The notes under the pieces: generated by a model
Told to the model about the DNA's origin: nothing
Databases searched by the model: none
The model's input: the letters and a program-made list of their open reading frames with translations, nothing else
Assembly: GCF_001890385.1 (NCBI RefSeq)
Contig: NZ_CP018221.1
Location: forward strand, 3,087,501-3,151,500
Direction: 5' to 3'
Length of the DNA: 64,000 nt
DNA from: Tardibacter chloracetimidivorans
GTDB taxonomy: Bacteria; Pseudomonadota; Alphaproteobacteria; Sphingomonadales; Sphingomonadaceae
Translations under genes and position numbers: made by a program
Shown here: positions 9,139-17,651 of the stretch, piece after piece
Layout: each line of letters opens with the position of its first letter
Numbering within the stretch: the stretch's first letter is position 1

Positions 9139-9527
9139 TCACTCGATCGGGCGCCTATCGTCGAGCAGATCGCCGTCTGCTTTCCCGGCGCGTTCCTCCT
9201 CCACCAGCTTTGCGACATGCGCGTCCGGAGCCGCATCCCCGGCGGTCCTCTCCGCCGCTTTCGGCACCTGCGGTTTCGGCTTTGCCGTGGTCGATCTGGT
9301 GCCCTTGCCCTGGAGCGGGAGCGGTGCTGTCTCGTCGAACCGCAGGCGATAGATCGGCTCCGGGAGGGCGAAGCCGGCTCCCTCCAGGGCGCGCTTGGCC
9401 GCGTCCAGCGCAAGGCTGCGGCCTTTCAGGAAGTCTGTGCGCGACTGATCGACCCAGCCGAAGAAGCGCAGCACGATATTGGAATCGCCCACCTCATCTA
9501 TGATCGCGGTCGCGGCAGGCCTATCTA
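9139..9527 (-). pseudogene. C-terminal remnant of interrupted MscS-family channel gene
   Basis: Read on the minus strand, this piece carries a C-terminal MscS segment (GDSNIVLRFFGWVDQSRTDF and a charged, Pro/Lys-rich tail) without its own start. It is separated from the rest of the gene by the IS630-type element at 9528-10579. Joining base 10581/10580 (TA) directly to 9525 and removing the element plus one TA gives a continuous frame through VLDRPAATAIIDEVGDSNIV, the expected cytoplasmic cage of the channel. An internal ATG could in principle start a 117-residue fragment, but no function is expected from it. Confidence 0.9.
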
Positions 9528-9547
9528 GAGCATCGAGCGTTTAATCG
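9528..9547. repeat. Left terminal inverted repeat of the IS630-type element
   Basis: Starts GAGCATCGAGCGTTTAATC directly after the TA at 9526-9527. It matches the inward-read right end at roughly 14 of the first 18 positions. Confidence 0.85.
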
Positions 9548-10498
9548 TGTGCATATCCGGCGGCGATGAAGTAGTTGCGGCATTCGTCGGGCGGATAGAG
9601 GTCGCAGATGCTGCCGACGGCTCGCCAGAGGTCATCGATCGTCCTGGCCCCGATGCGCCTGAGGTGCGCTTTCAGTTTTGAGAAGGCCATCTCGATCGGG
9701 TTGAGATCAGGGCTGTATGGCGGGAGGAAGAGGAACCAGGCGCCGCGCTGCTTGAGGATCGCCTTGGCCTTTTCGCTCTTGTGGCTCGGCAGGTTGTCGA
9801 GGATCACGACGTCGCCCGGATCGAGTGTCGGCGCGAGCTGGGTTTCCACGTAGATTTCGAAGATCTCTTTGGTCATCGGCCGATCGATGATCCAGGGAGC
9901 GGTCAGGCCGTCGCACCGTAATCCTGCTATGAAGGTCTGCGTCTTCCAATGGCCAAATGGCGCGCGTCCCTTCAGGCGCTGGCCACGGCGAGCCCGCCCC
10001 CGCAGACGCGTCATTTTCGTCGTGGTCGCTGTCTCATCGATGAATACCAAGCGGTGCGCCTGCTCGCGCATGCGCGGCTGGCGATGCAGCCGCCATCGCC
10101 GACGAGCCTCGCAAACATCATCGCGTCCGCACTCCGAGGCCAGAAGCTGTTTTTTTATATCTGAAGCCCGCTCCCAGAAGGGCGCGCGACAATGAGGCTG
10201 GATGAACACGCATCTTCGTCGTCGCCTCAAGCTTTGCCGCAAGCTCGGGCATGCTGATATCCGACTGCGCCTCCACCCAGCGGATCAGCATTGTCATGTA
10301 CGGCGCAAGCTTGCCTGCTCCCGGCGGCCGCCCCTGCCGCGCCGGAGCCGCCGACCCCGTCTTCGCCACACGCTGCACAAGCTTGATCGCGCAGCTCACG
10401 CTCACTCCAAATCGCCGCGCCGCATCACGTCGCGAATGACCCGCCGCCACATGATCAGATATCCGATTCCGAAGATCGCTCGAAAAGGCTTTCCCCAT
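9541..10498 (-). CDS. IS630-family transposase, two overlapping frames
   Basis: The first frame (start 10498, [13 protein letters not shown]; its stop is at 10118) encodes the helix-turn-helix part: [19 protein letters not shown], then a linker and a second HTH (residues about 1-115). The second frame (open from 10242 to 9541) encodes the DDE nuclease: Asp in [13 protein letters not shown], Asp in [12 protein letters not shown] and Glu in [17 protein letters not shown] full protein of about 318 residues requires a shift of +1 (or -2) at the run of seven A at 10156-10150, giving GFRYKK joined to [10 protein letters not shown], which matches the expected IS630 order. Translation or transcription slippage on such runs is known in this family. 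Confidence 0.92.
10150..10156 (-). other. A7 slippery run joining the two transposase frames
   Basis: On the minus strand the sequence is TATAAAAAAACAGC. Upstream frame: TAT AAA AAA ACA; downstream frame: ATA AAA AAA CAG. The run therefore lies exactly where HTH-coding and DDE-coding frames must be joined. The needed change is +1, or one A fewer in the transcript. Confidence 0.7.
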
Positions 10499-10559
10499 GA
10501 TCCACCTCCAGCAACGGTGAATCATATTTTCCGGTCGCTGGGAATCCTTGGCCTGATTC

Positions 10560-10579
10560 CTATTTCACGCCCGTTGCTC
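10560..10579. repeat. Right terminal inverted repeat of the IS630-type element
   Basis: Read inward from 10579 on the minus strand it is GAGCAACGGGCGTGAAATAG, the partner of the left repeat. It is directly followed by the TA at 10580-10581, the second copy of the target duplication. Confidence 0.85.
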
Positions 10580-11626
10580 TAGCACGAAATCCAGGCCTCG
10601 GACCGCCCGGAGACCGACGGCCATGCCATCCACCGGATCGTCGTTCGCGTCGATGCCGAGTTCGAAGTCGAAACGCCGTTCCGGGTTGCGGGTGTAGTTC
10701 AGGATCACCGCCTTGAACACGGTCGAGTTGGGAATCCGCAGATGATTGCCTTCAAGGGTCATCAGGATGGTCGCACGGCTGGTGAGCCGCACGACACGAC
10801 CTTCATGACCTTCGATTACGACATGGTCGTTCGCGCGAAATGGCTGGCGAAGGCTGAGCATAAGACTGGAGACGTAATTGTCGACGGTGTCGCGAATGGC
10901 GAACCCTATCGCGATTCCGATCACGCCGGCCCCGCCAAGCACGGCGCCCAGCAGCGCGGTCGCGCCCAGCACTTCCAGCCCGGCCACGATTCCGAGCACG
11001 ACAAAGACAAAGCGGACCAGCGTCGCCAGCAACTCTGCGAGGAACGTGTTGGGCGCGATCTTTCGCCAAAGTCGCCCGAAGGAGGCCAGCAGATAACCGA
11101 ACGCACCAATCACCAGCGCGATGACCAACGCCACGCCGATAAGCGGCAATCCGCGAACGAGGCCGCGCAGATCGTCGCTGAACCTGTCGATCGCAGGAGT
11201 CAGATTGCTGTCGACCTTGAGATCGCGTTCAAGCTCGTTCTGGACCGTGACGACGCCGGCCACTCGCCCGGCAATCGCAATCGCGCGGTTCACGTCCTCC
11301 AGCGTCGCGACCGTTCCGGTCAGCGTGACCACGCCAGCGGATACCCGAACCTCCACACCCCGAAGCCCTGCGATTTCCGAGAAGATGCTGCGGATCCGCC
11401 CGCGAATGTCTGCGTCGGATTGACCATCCGCCCTTGCCGCAATGGCCGTCTGCGGAGCCTCTGCCGACACTTCTGCCGGTGCCTGTGTCGGCGCAGCATC
11501 CTGAGCGGCCGCTTCCTGGCTGGACAGGAGAATGAGCGCGGCGAGCCAAAGGGCGATCGTCGGAAGCGCGGACCAAAGAGCGGCACCGGAGATGCGTCGT
11601 GGGGAAGGGAGGACCAGCATGTTCAC
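10580..11626 (-). pseudogene. N-terminal part of BON-MscS mechanosensitive channel gene, interrupted by IS
   Basis: The minus-strand frame begins at 11626 and encodes a signal-like segment (ALWLAALILLSSQEAAAQD), a periplasmic BON domain (about residues 73-135; VEVRVSAGVVTLTGTVATLE), membrane helices at about 158-185, 205-230 and 235-260, and the MscS pore and beta domain (GAGVIGIAIGFAIRDTVDNY, then VVIEGHEGRVVRL). The frame then enters the IS and ends after LEQRA (stop at 10565-10567). The intact protein would be about 477 residues. The truncated product keeps the pore but loses most of the cytoplasmic cage, so residual channel activity cannot be excluded. MscS channels release osmolytes on hypo-osmotic shock. 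Confidence 0.9.
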
Positions 11627-11803
11627 TTAACGCGCAATCGGGCCGATTGGCTCGTTGTGGTTCACCTTTGGTGCCGACTGCGGACCGCCGCCCGGGGTGG
11701 GATACACCGGCTATTCCCTAGCACGGACCCGTACAACCTGGCCTCCTGAATACGAAATCCAGTGGGGAACAGGCGGAATAGGTGCTGAGGGATTTTGGCA
11801 GCG

Positions 11804-12355
11804 CTACGACCACCCTTCGAGACAGGCATGAAGGTGCTGGCGCTGCTCCTGATCAAGCCCCTGTTCCCTTAGCTCCGGAAAGGTGCGCCGGAGGAATTCC
11901 ACAACGGGCAGTTCATTCAGCGAGAGCCAGCGACGCTGTGCCTGATGGTCCGCGAGTGCTTGGCGCACCACGTTCATCTGGCTTGGCGGCAACGATGAGA
12001 GCGGCTGTCCGGCGATAAGCTCCAACTCCTCCAACAGTCCGTCGTCGCTCTGCGGCTCGGTTTTCGCGCCCATGTTCCTGAAATCGAGATGCGGATAGCG
12101 TTGCTCAAGGACCGCCAAAAGAAATTCCCCTTCCTCCATCTCAAGTAGGTGTGCATAGTCACCAACACGCTCGATGGGGATGGGAGCCCGGCCGCTCGCC
12201 ATGTGGCTGAGTATGACCGAACTCCGATAGCCGAGCTGCTCGGCAAGCATGCGCTGGCTGAGGCGCTTCTCATCCCAAGCCTTTTTCAAAGCCCTTGCAA
12301 GCATCTGCGTCGCGCGCGTTTCCTCATATGGATAGCCGGTTCGCTTCTCGGTCAT
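11804..12355 (-). CDS. Helix-turn-helix (XRE-like) protein of unknown target
   Basis: A 183-residue soluble protein. Residues 15-75 form an XRE-like HTH: ALKKAWDEKRLSQRMLAEQL, then GYRSSVILSHMASGRAPIPI. The remainder (residues 80-183) is acidic and helical and I do not recognise it. The gene is divergent from the integrase gene, with about 190 bp between their outer ends, and downstream on the same strand lies the interrupted mscS gene. HTH proteins beside integrases often control integration or excision, but nothing here proves that. It could equally be an independent core regulator. Confidence 0.75.
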   Translation of the reverse strand: MTEKRTGYPYEETRATQMLARALKKAWDEKRLSQRMLAEQLGYRSSVILSHMASGRAPIPIERVGDYAHLLEMEEGEFLLAVLEQRYPHLDFRNMGAKTEPQSDDGLLEELELIAGQPLSSLPPSQMNVVRQALADHQAQRRWLSLNELPVVEFLRRTFPELREQGLDQEQRQHLHACLEGWS

Positions 12356-12437
12356 TGCATGCCTCCCAGATCAAACAATTATATCGCCAAGCACGTGGTC
12401 AGCAATACGCGCACCTTGTGGATAGGCCACGCGGGGC

Positions 12438-12449
12438 CACACTTGTGTG
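12438..12449. promoter_or_regulatory. Short inverted repeat in the HTH/integrase intergenic region
   Basis: CACAC-TT-GTGTG is a perfect 5+5 inverted repeat about 20 bases before the -35 box of the putative integrase promoter and about 85 bases before the divergent HTH gene start. It is a plausible but unproven operator for the HTH protein. Confidence 0.3.
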
Positions 12450-12470
12450 CCATAAAGGACATGTTTTGCC

Positions 12471-12500
12471 TTGACGAGCTAATTTATTGTAATGTATATA
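12471..12500 (+). promoter_or_regulatory. Putative sigma70-type promoter for the integrase unit
   Basis: TTGACG at 12471-12476 is followed after 18 bases by TATATA at 12495-12500, with TG just before it. It lies in the AT-rich 12450-12545 stretch, 44 bases before the first candidate ATG at 12544 and 235 before the integrase ATG. Confidence 0.5.
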
Positions 12501-12543
12501 ACAGATATGTTCGAAATTTTGCTCATGGTAAGAAATTAATGTT

Positions 12544-12957
12544 ATGGAACACACGCAAGAGAACCGCAGTTGCCCCCAAAGTCCATTTCAGCAGATCGCA
12601 AAGCGCCTTAGGCGAGCAGCTCGCAACGGCACGGCATTCCACCTCCCGCCGGAGCTGGTCCCCGCGCTCCTCGCTTCGGACGCCATGCCGATCATCCTTG
12701 ATCTGGAAACACGGGAAATACGCGAAGGCCTGAAATGTCCAAAGCCGCAAATCGCCTGCCGGGACGACGGCAGCTTGGAGACTTCTGGCTCTGGTATCGC
12801 CAGGATCGAGACGAATGGTGCATCTGCTGGTACGATCGATCCGCTCGTAGCAGACGCCGCATCGGCACGGGCGTTGGCGGCGGTTCGCCTGACGCACCAC
12901 CAATCGAGGCTGAAAAGGCACTCGCAGCGCATTTCGAGCGACACAACCGTCCAGTAG
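12544..12957 (+). CDS. Small ORF upstream of and overlapping the integrase gene
   Basis: An ATG at 12544 opens a frame whose first 65 residues look protein-like (FQQIAKRLRRAARNGTAFHL, then PPELVPALLASDAMPIILDL), with the character of small hypothetical proteins that precede integrases. The frame runs on for another 220 bases inside the integrase gene (stop at 12957), where its composition is poor and the integrase frame is clearly the coding one. Either the gene really overlaps by that much, or only the upstream part is meaningful. I do not recognise a family. Confidence 0.4.
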   Translation: MEHTQENRSCPQSPFQQIAKRLRRAARNGTAFHLPPELVPALLASDAMPIILDLETREIREGLKCPKPQIACRDDGSLETSGSGIARIETNGASAGTIDPLVADAASARALAAVRLTHHQSRLKRHSQRISSDTTVQ

Positions 12958-14057
12958 CGCCTGCGCCTGCCGCACAGGCGCTCGTGTCGACAGTCTTCGC
13001 ACAGTGGCTGGAGGAGCACGTTCACAAACTTGCCCGCGCCAGCATCTATGCATCATCGGTTGCGCATTGGGAGCGGTTCTTTGCAGCCGAGCGGGGTGCA
13101 GGCAGGATTGGAAGTGCGGTTTCGGTCGAAGACCTGTTTGGCGGTGACATTGTAGATCGGATGATCACCTTTCGCCTTGGCGAAGGCGTCAAGGGTGAAA
13201 CCATCCGTGGCGATCTCGCCGCGTTGAGTAGTGCGCTGAATTATGCCCGGAAGAGGAATCGGCTGCGAGAGGTGCCGTGCATTCCCGATGTGGATGCGGC
13301 CTTACGTTCCGGGCCTAAGGAGCTTGAATACAGCATGGAACAGGTCGCCGGCCTGTTGGAGGCCGCCTGGCGTCTTCAGGAGCGCCATCACGTACACCTG
13401 TTTACGTTGATCAGCCTGAGCACACATGGACGGACTGAGGCGATCCTCGAACTGGAGGCGCCACAGGTGCGGGATGGCATTATCTATTTCAATCCACCGG
13501 GAAGAATGCAGACCAAAAAGCGGCGATCGACCGTCCCGGTTGCGCCTTCGCTGCGACCTTGGCTGGCAGGCGCGAGCGGCAAGATCATCCGGTATCAGAC
13601 GCCATTGGCTAAAAGCTTCTGGGCGGACCCTGCTGTTCCGGAATATTATGAACGACCATGTTACGGCATCCGTAAAGCCTTCGACGCTTGTCTGATGGAG
13701 GCAGGAATCCGGAACCCGCATCTGGGTTTGCGTGTCCCGCTGCTCGATAGACAAGGTCGGCAGCGGGAGCAGGTCGACAACAATGGCGGTCGAGAGCTCA
13801 TGTGGCGCGGGCTGGGCTCACCCAACACACTGCGCCATACGCTCCACACCTATCTTCAGACCGTAGGCGTGCCGCAGGCGCAGATCGACGCCGCTGCAGG
13901 GCACAGCTCCGAGCGGGGCTCAGGCCGCAACTACACCCATCTCCGGCCTGAGTATCTTAAGGACTTCATCGCGGCGGTGGAGACCTATTGGCGGGAGATG
14001 GACGGGCTGACTACGGTGCATAGGGTACGGCCCGTCCCTGAAAAAGGAAAAACTTGA
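12735..14057 (+). CDS. Tyrosine-type site-specific recombinase/integrase
   Basis: A 440-residue protein. Residues 80-190 form a SAM-like core-binding domain ([20 protein letters not shown]); the catalytic domain follows. Catalytic residues seen: Arg233 in [12 protein letters not shown], a Lys in the beta hairpin [12 protein letters not shown], Arg367 in [11 protein letters not shown], His390 in AAGHSS, and the nucleophile Tyr400 in RNYTHL. The usual HxxR box is NxxR here (Asn364). The enzyme would integrate or excise a mobile segment. No tRNA gene or clear attachment site was found next to it. It stands just before the polysaccharide locus, with fcl 65 bases downstream on the same strand. Confidence 0.88.
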   Translation: MSKAANRLPGRRQLGDFWLWYRQDRDEWCICWYDRSARSRRRIGTGVGGGSPDAPPIEAEKALAAHFERHNRPVAPAPAAQALVSTVFAQWLEEHVHKLARASIYASSVAHWERFFAAERGAGRIGSAVSVEDLFGGDIVDRMITFRLGEGVKGETIRGDLAALSSALNYARKRNRLREVPCIPDVDAALRSGPKELEYSMEQVAGLLEAAWRLQERHHVHLFTLISLSTHGRTEAILELEAPQVRDGIIYFNPPGRMQTKKRRSTVPVAPSLRPWLAGASGKIIRYQTPLAKSFWADPAVPEYYERPCYGIRKAFDACLMEAGIRNPHLGLRVPLLDRQGRQREQVDNNGGRELMWRGLGSPNTLRHTLHTYLQTVGVPQAQIDAAAGHSSERGSGRNYTHLRPEYLKDFIAAVETYWREMDGLTTVHRVRPVPEKGKT

Positions 14058-14121
14058 GCGCCGGCCTTGTCCGCCATATGCGTGGGTCGCTGTTCAGATC
14101 GACCCGGAGCCGAGTTTCGCA

Positions 14122-15105
14122 ATGCGTATAGACGACAAAATCTATGTGGCGGGTCATCGCGGTCTCGTCGGCGGCGCAATTTTCCGCGCCCTGAAGCGGT
14201 CCGGCTTTACCAACATCGTTGCGCGCACACACGGTGAACTGGATCTCACCGATGGTTCGGCCGTCGCACAGTTCTTTCAAACGGAGCGGCCGAAGCATGT
14301 TTTCATGGCCGCCGCACGCGTCGGCGGCATTCACGCCAACTCGGTTTGTCCGGCCGATTTCATTCGCGACAATCTGCTCATCCAGACTCACATAATTGAC
14401 AATGCATGGAAAACGGGCGTTGAGCGCCTGATGTTTCTTGGATCGAGCTGCGTCTATCCGAAGCTGGCGCCCCAGCCAATCAAGGAGGAATATCTCCTCA
14501 CCGGGCCGCTGGAGGGCACCAATCGCCCCTATGCGCTCGCAAAGATCGCCGGAATCGAGAGCTGCTGGAGCTACAACCGCCAGTATGGCGCGCGTTTCCT
14601 GGCGACCATGCCAACCAATATGTATGGACCGGGCGATAACTATCACGCCACGAACAGCCATGTCATACCGGCACTGCTTCGGCGCTTTCATGAGGCAAAG
14701 CTGTCCGGAGCGGCGGAGGTAGTGATTTGGGGATCGGGCACGCCCCGGCGTGAGTTCCTTTACAGTGACGATCTGGCCGATGCCTGCCTGTTCCTGATGA
14801 CGCTTGACGATGCGCGTTATTCCACACTGCTGGGCAGCCGCGATCCGGACGAATTCGTACCGCCGCTCGTCAACATTGGTTACGGATCGGATGTGACCAT
14901 TCGCGAGCTGGCGGAAATGATCGCCACCGTTATCGGGTATGAGGGACGCTTGGCGTTCGACCCTTCCAAGCCCGACGGCACCCCGCGAAAGCTGATGGAT
15001 TCAGGCAAGATCGCCGCGCTCGGCTGGACCCCGAAGGTGACGTTGGAGACTGGTCTGCGGCGGGCTTATGAAGATTTCCGGGCTAGTCAGCTACGAGCCA
15101 CCTGA
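14122..15105 (+). CDS. fcl: GDP-L-fucose synthase
   Basis: A 327-residue extended SDR enzyme that epimerises and reduces GDP-4-keto-6-deoxy-D-mannose to GDP-L-fucose. Seen are the NADP-binding loop [20 protein letters not shown], the catalytic Ser in GSSCVYP, the YxxxK pair in [10 protein letters not shown], and the substrate region [10 protein letters not shown] with [14 protein letters not shown], all typical of Fcl/WcaG. The preceding enzyme of the pathway, Gmd, is encoded at the opposite end of the locus (29864-30982). The gene is on the + strand, followed by the Wzz-like gene and convergent with the main glycosyltransferase operon. Confidence 0.97.
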   Translation: MRIDDKIYVAGHRGLVGGAIFRALKRSGFTNIVARTHGELDLTDGSAVAQFFQTERPKHVFMAAARVGGIHANSVCPADFIRDNLLIQTHIIDNAWKTGVERLMFLGSSCVYPKLAPQPIKEEYLLTGPLEGTNRPYALAKIAGIESCWSYNRQYGARFLATMPTNMYGPGDNYHATNSHVIPALLRRFHEAKLSGAAEVVIWGSGTPRREFLYSDDLADACLFLMTLDDARYSTLLGSRDPDEFVPPLVNIGYGSDVTIRELAEMIATVIGYEGRLAFDPSKPDGTPRKLMDSGKIAALGWTPKVTLETGLRRAYEDFRASQLRAT

Positions 15106-15189
15106 TCGATTGCGATGCTGACAAGGCTTTCCTCAGAGCCCGAGAAGATTGAATACTGCCGCCGAACCTCTTGAACCGGAAGAACTTCC

Positions 15190-16158
15190 ATGGCTAATGA
15201 TAACAATGAGATACCGCCAGGTCACTCTCGTTCTGGAAATTTCGAGATGAATTTCACGGATATCCTGACAAGACTGTGGAGTAGAAAGTTCAGCGGAGTC
15301 GTTTTTGTACTTCTGTCAATAGTTGTTGGTTCCTTTTATCTCAGGGCCGCGACATATACCTATACCACCGAGCTGGTTCTCACGCCGGCGGAGCAGAACG
15401 CTGCGAAGATATCGAGCAATTTGGCTGGACTCGGTTCGCTCGTCGGTCTGAATCTCGGAAACGGTGAAAGCTCCGGATTTGCGATGTATGAGGAGGCAGC
15501 CAAGTCATACGCGGTCGCTGTCAAGCTGAGCGAAGATCCGGTGATAATGCACAAGGTTTTTGAAGGATTATGGGATCGAGACTATAAGACATGGAAAGAG
15601 CCCAAATCCGTTAGTTCGTCCATAATTGGAGGGCTTAAATATATTTTGGGTATCCCCAGATATCGTTGGATCCCCCCCGGCCCAAAAGACCTTCAGGAGT
15701 ATATCAGAAAATCGGTCGTGATCAGGGACGATAAGATAAAACCTATAACTACAGTTTCGTTCGATCATAGGGACCCAAATTTTTCGATATATTTTCTTAA
15801 CAGAATAAATGCCGAAGCAGACAATTTTCTACGACAGAAATCCTTAATTCGATCAACAGAATATATAAAATACCTTCAGGGCCGGCTGAATGAGGTCCAA
15901 GTCGTCGATTACAGGCAAAGTCTTTTAGATCAACTTAGATTCTACGAGCGAATGAGGATGATGGCAAATTCGGACATTTCGTTTGTAGCGGAAGTGTTTG
16001 GAGGCGCTGAAGCTTCTCAGCGACCCACACGGCCACGGCCATCAATCGTTCTGGTGATATGCATTGCCTTGGGGCTGATTTCCTGGACTTTGTATGCTCT
16101 TTTCGCGGAAATGGTGAAAAATGCGATTTCACAAATTCGAACGGGTGGAACTAAATAG
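15190..16158 (+). CDS. Wzz-like polysaccharide chain-length determinant / co-polymerase
   Basis: A 322-residue protein with two membrane helices (about residues 35-55 and 283-305) enclosing a periplasmic domain that is mostly helical, the PCP fold. The first helix follows FTDILTRLWSRKFSGVVFVL, the usual Wzz N-terminal segment, and a Pro-rich stretch (RPTRPRPS) leads into the second helix, also typical. There is no C-terminal tyrosine kinase domain, so it is a PCP1-like or short PCP2-like protein. It would set chain length together with the EpsG-like polymerase at 18413. The coding sequence is noticeably AT-richer than fcl, suggesting a different origin. Confidence 0.8.
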   Translation: MANDNNEIPPGHSRSGNFEMNFTDILTRLWSRKFSGVVFVLLSIVVGSFYLRAATYTYTTELVLTPAEQNAAKISSNLAGLGSLVGLNLGNGESSGFAMYEEAAKSYAVAVKLSEDPVIMHKVFEGLWDRDYKTWKEPKSVSSSIIGGLKYILGIPRYRWIPPGPKDLQEYIRKSVVIRDDKIKPITTVSFDHRDPNFSIYFLNRINAEADNFLRQKSLIRSTEYIKYLQGRLNEVQVVDYRQSLLDQLRFYERMRMMANSDISFVAEVFGGAEASQRPTRPRPSIVLVICIALGLISWTLYALFAEMVKNAISQIRTGGTK

Positions 16159-16182
16159 CTCACAACCACAAGTTATTTACAG

Positions 16183-16932
16183 TCAAAAAGGTCTGAATTG
16201 ACGAACCTTGGACAGATTTTTCCCCAGAAGCGTAAGAAAGCCTATCAGCTTGTGACGTTGGATTATTCTGTAGTCCTCCGAGCTCTTCAGCAGAATGGAT
16301 TGGAGGGACTGATTGCTGGCTCCTCCTAACCTCATCTGGATCAACGTTTCGGGGATATAGCGCACCGTTGTTTCCTGCTGGCGAAGCAGCCGCAGCATTT
16401 GGTCATAGTCAGCGGAAATCTTGTAGTCGAGATCGAAGAGGCCAAAACGGTCATACATCTGGCGGCGGACGTAAAAGGTGGGGTGTGGCGGCATCCATCC
16501 ATATGCAAGTCGTCCCGGAGCGAATGTGCCCGAGATCCACCGGCGCACGACACGATCCGGATCAGTCCGCCTGACATATTCAAGGTCGCCATAAGAGACG
16601 TCGACGTCGGGATCCTGAAACGTGCTAGCGACCCGCAATAGAACTTCTTGATGCGCAAAAAGGTCGTCGGCATGAAGAAAGCCGATTACATCGCCGGTGG
16701 CGAGTGCAATGCCCTTGTTCAGGGCATCATAGATGCCTCGGTCCGGCTCGCTGACAAAAGTCGTCAGCCGTTCGCCACTCTCTTCGACGATTTTTTGGGT
16801 GCCGTCAGTGGACGCACCGTCGATGACAATATGCTCCACGTTTTGGTATGTCTGCATGGCTGCCGAACGAAGGCTGTCGGCCACGGTATCGGCGGCGTTG
16901 TAAGTCGCTGTTATGAGTGAAATCTTTACCAT
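16183..16932 (-). CDS. Family 2 glycosyltransferase (WcaA/WcaE-like)
   Basis: A 249-residue GT-A enzyme. It has MVKISLITATYNAADTVADS at the N-terminus, then IDGASTDGT, the conserved SEPDRGIYDALNKGIALATG and FLHADD (DxD-type, metal and nucleotide binding). It lacks membrane segments and should act at the cytoplasmic face on a lipid-linked intermediate. The ATG at 16932 is chosen because conserved sequence starts there; a longer open frame upstream has no resemblance to the family. It is the last gene of the minus-strand operon. It is a clear paralogue of the enzyme at 17648-18403, sharing the SEPDRGIYDA block. Confidence 0.9.
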   Translation of the reverse strand: MVKISLITATYNAADTVADSLRSAAMQTYQNVEHIVIDGASTDGTQKIVEESGERLTTFVSEPDRGIYDALNKGIALATGDVIGFLHADDLFAHQEVLLRVASTFQDPDVDVSYGDLEYVRRTDPDRVVRRWISGTFAPGRLAYGWMPPHPTFYVRRQMYDRFGLFDLDYKISADYDQMLRLLRQQETTVRYIPETLIQMRLGGASNQSLQSILLKSSEDYRIIQRHKLIGFLTLLGKNLSKVRQFRPF

Positions 16933-16940
16933 CGGCGTGA

Positions 16941-17651
16941 TCAGCAAACTTTTGTCAGAATCATTCGCCGGGCCAGAGCCCAGGCCAGGATGATGCGCCA
17001 CCGCAACCTCACCAGCATCGGCGTGGCGGAACTCTCGGAAGTGGTTGAGGTGTTGCCACCGTGGCGGCGATAGAGCACCAACCGGTCCGCAATGAACTGG
17101 GGTCGACCAAAGGTTTCGGCGACCAGTCCCAACCACCAGTCATGCATCGGCACATTTGCCGGAAAAGGTAGCGCGTAATCGAGCAACTGCCGCCTCAGGG
17201 CGATGCAACAGCCTAGATAACTGTTTCGCATGATATTATGCATCAGGCCGTTCCGCGAGCGACGTAGGGCAAAGAATGATTCTGTTATGGTGTTCAGCCG
17301 CTCGTCAACTACCGCGCAATCGCTGACGACGAGATCGGCGTAGCGTAAATGCGCCATCATGGTAGATACTTTTCCTCGCAGCCATATATCATCTTGATCG
17401 GCCAGAAAGATATAGTCTCCTCGCGCCTCCGATAGTAGGAACTCGAAATTGCGAACCAACCCCTGGCCAGGGCCGAGGACGAGCCGAACGCGAGGATCGC
17501 TGATCGCCCTTATGCGGTCGACGCTGTCATCCGACGAACCATCATCGGATATCAGCACCTCATCAACTTGGCCCGACGCCAGTATCGACCGGAGCTGATC
17601 CTCAATATAAGGCGCGCCATTATAGCTCGCCATGCAAACCGAGATTGTCAT
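16941..17651 (-). CDS. Family 2 glycosyltransferase (rhamnosyltransferase-like)
   Basis: A 236-residue GT-A protein with MTISVCMASYNGAPYIEDQL, ISDDGSSDDSVD, and FLADQDDIWLRGKV, the pattern typical of WbbL/WsaF-like rhamnosyl- or galactosyltransferases (DQDDIW). It lacks a membrane anchor. The ATG at 17651 overlaps the stop of the upstream glycosyltransferase (ATGA), so the two are translationally coupled. Donor and acceptor cannot be deduced from sequence. Confidence 0.9.
   Translation of the reverse strand: MTISVCMASYNGAPYIEDQLRSILASGQVDEVLISDDGSSDDSVDRIRAISDPRVRLVLGPGQGLVRNFEFLLSEARGDYIFLADQDDIWLRGKVSTMMAHLRYADLVVSDCAVVDERLNTITESFFALRRSRNGLMHNIMRNSYLGCCIALRRQLLDYALPFPANVPMHDWWLGLVAETFGRPQFIADRLVLYRRHGGNTSTTSESSATPMLVRLRWRIILAWALARRMILTKVC

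Larger units (their letters stand above)
9528..10579 (-). mobile_element. Complete IS630-family insertion sequence
   Basis: A 1052-bp element with imperfect terminal inverted repeats (GAGCATCGAGCGTTTAAT at the left end; GAGCAACGGGCGTGAAAT inward from the right end), flanked by a TA on each side (9526-9527 and 10580-10581). TA duplication is the target signature of the IS630/Tc1/mariner group. It carries one transposase split over two frames on the minus strand. Both ends and the DDE residues appear intact, so it may still be mobile. It sits inside an MscS-type channel gene, and removal with one TA restores that frame exactly. Confidence 0.95.

Noticed and set aside
12149-12733. A 194-codon + strand frame ending TGA one base before the integrase ATG, suggesting coupling
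   Set aside because: The region is covered by the HTH gene on the minus strand and by the more protein-like frame at 12544; its translation has no natural protein character. The TGA-A-ATG spacing seems to be chance.
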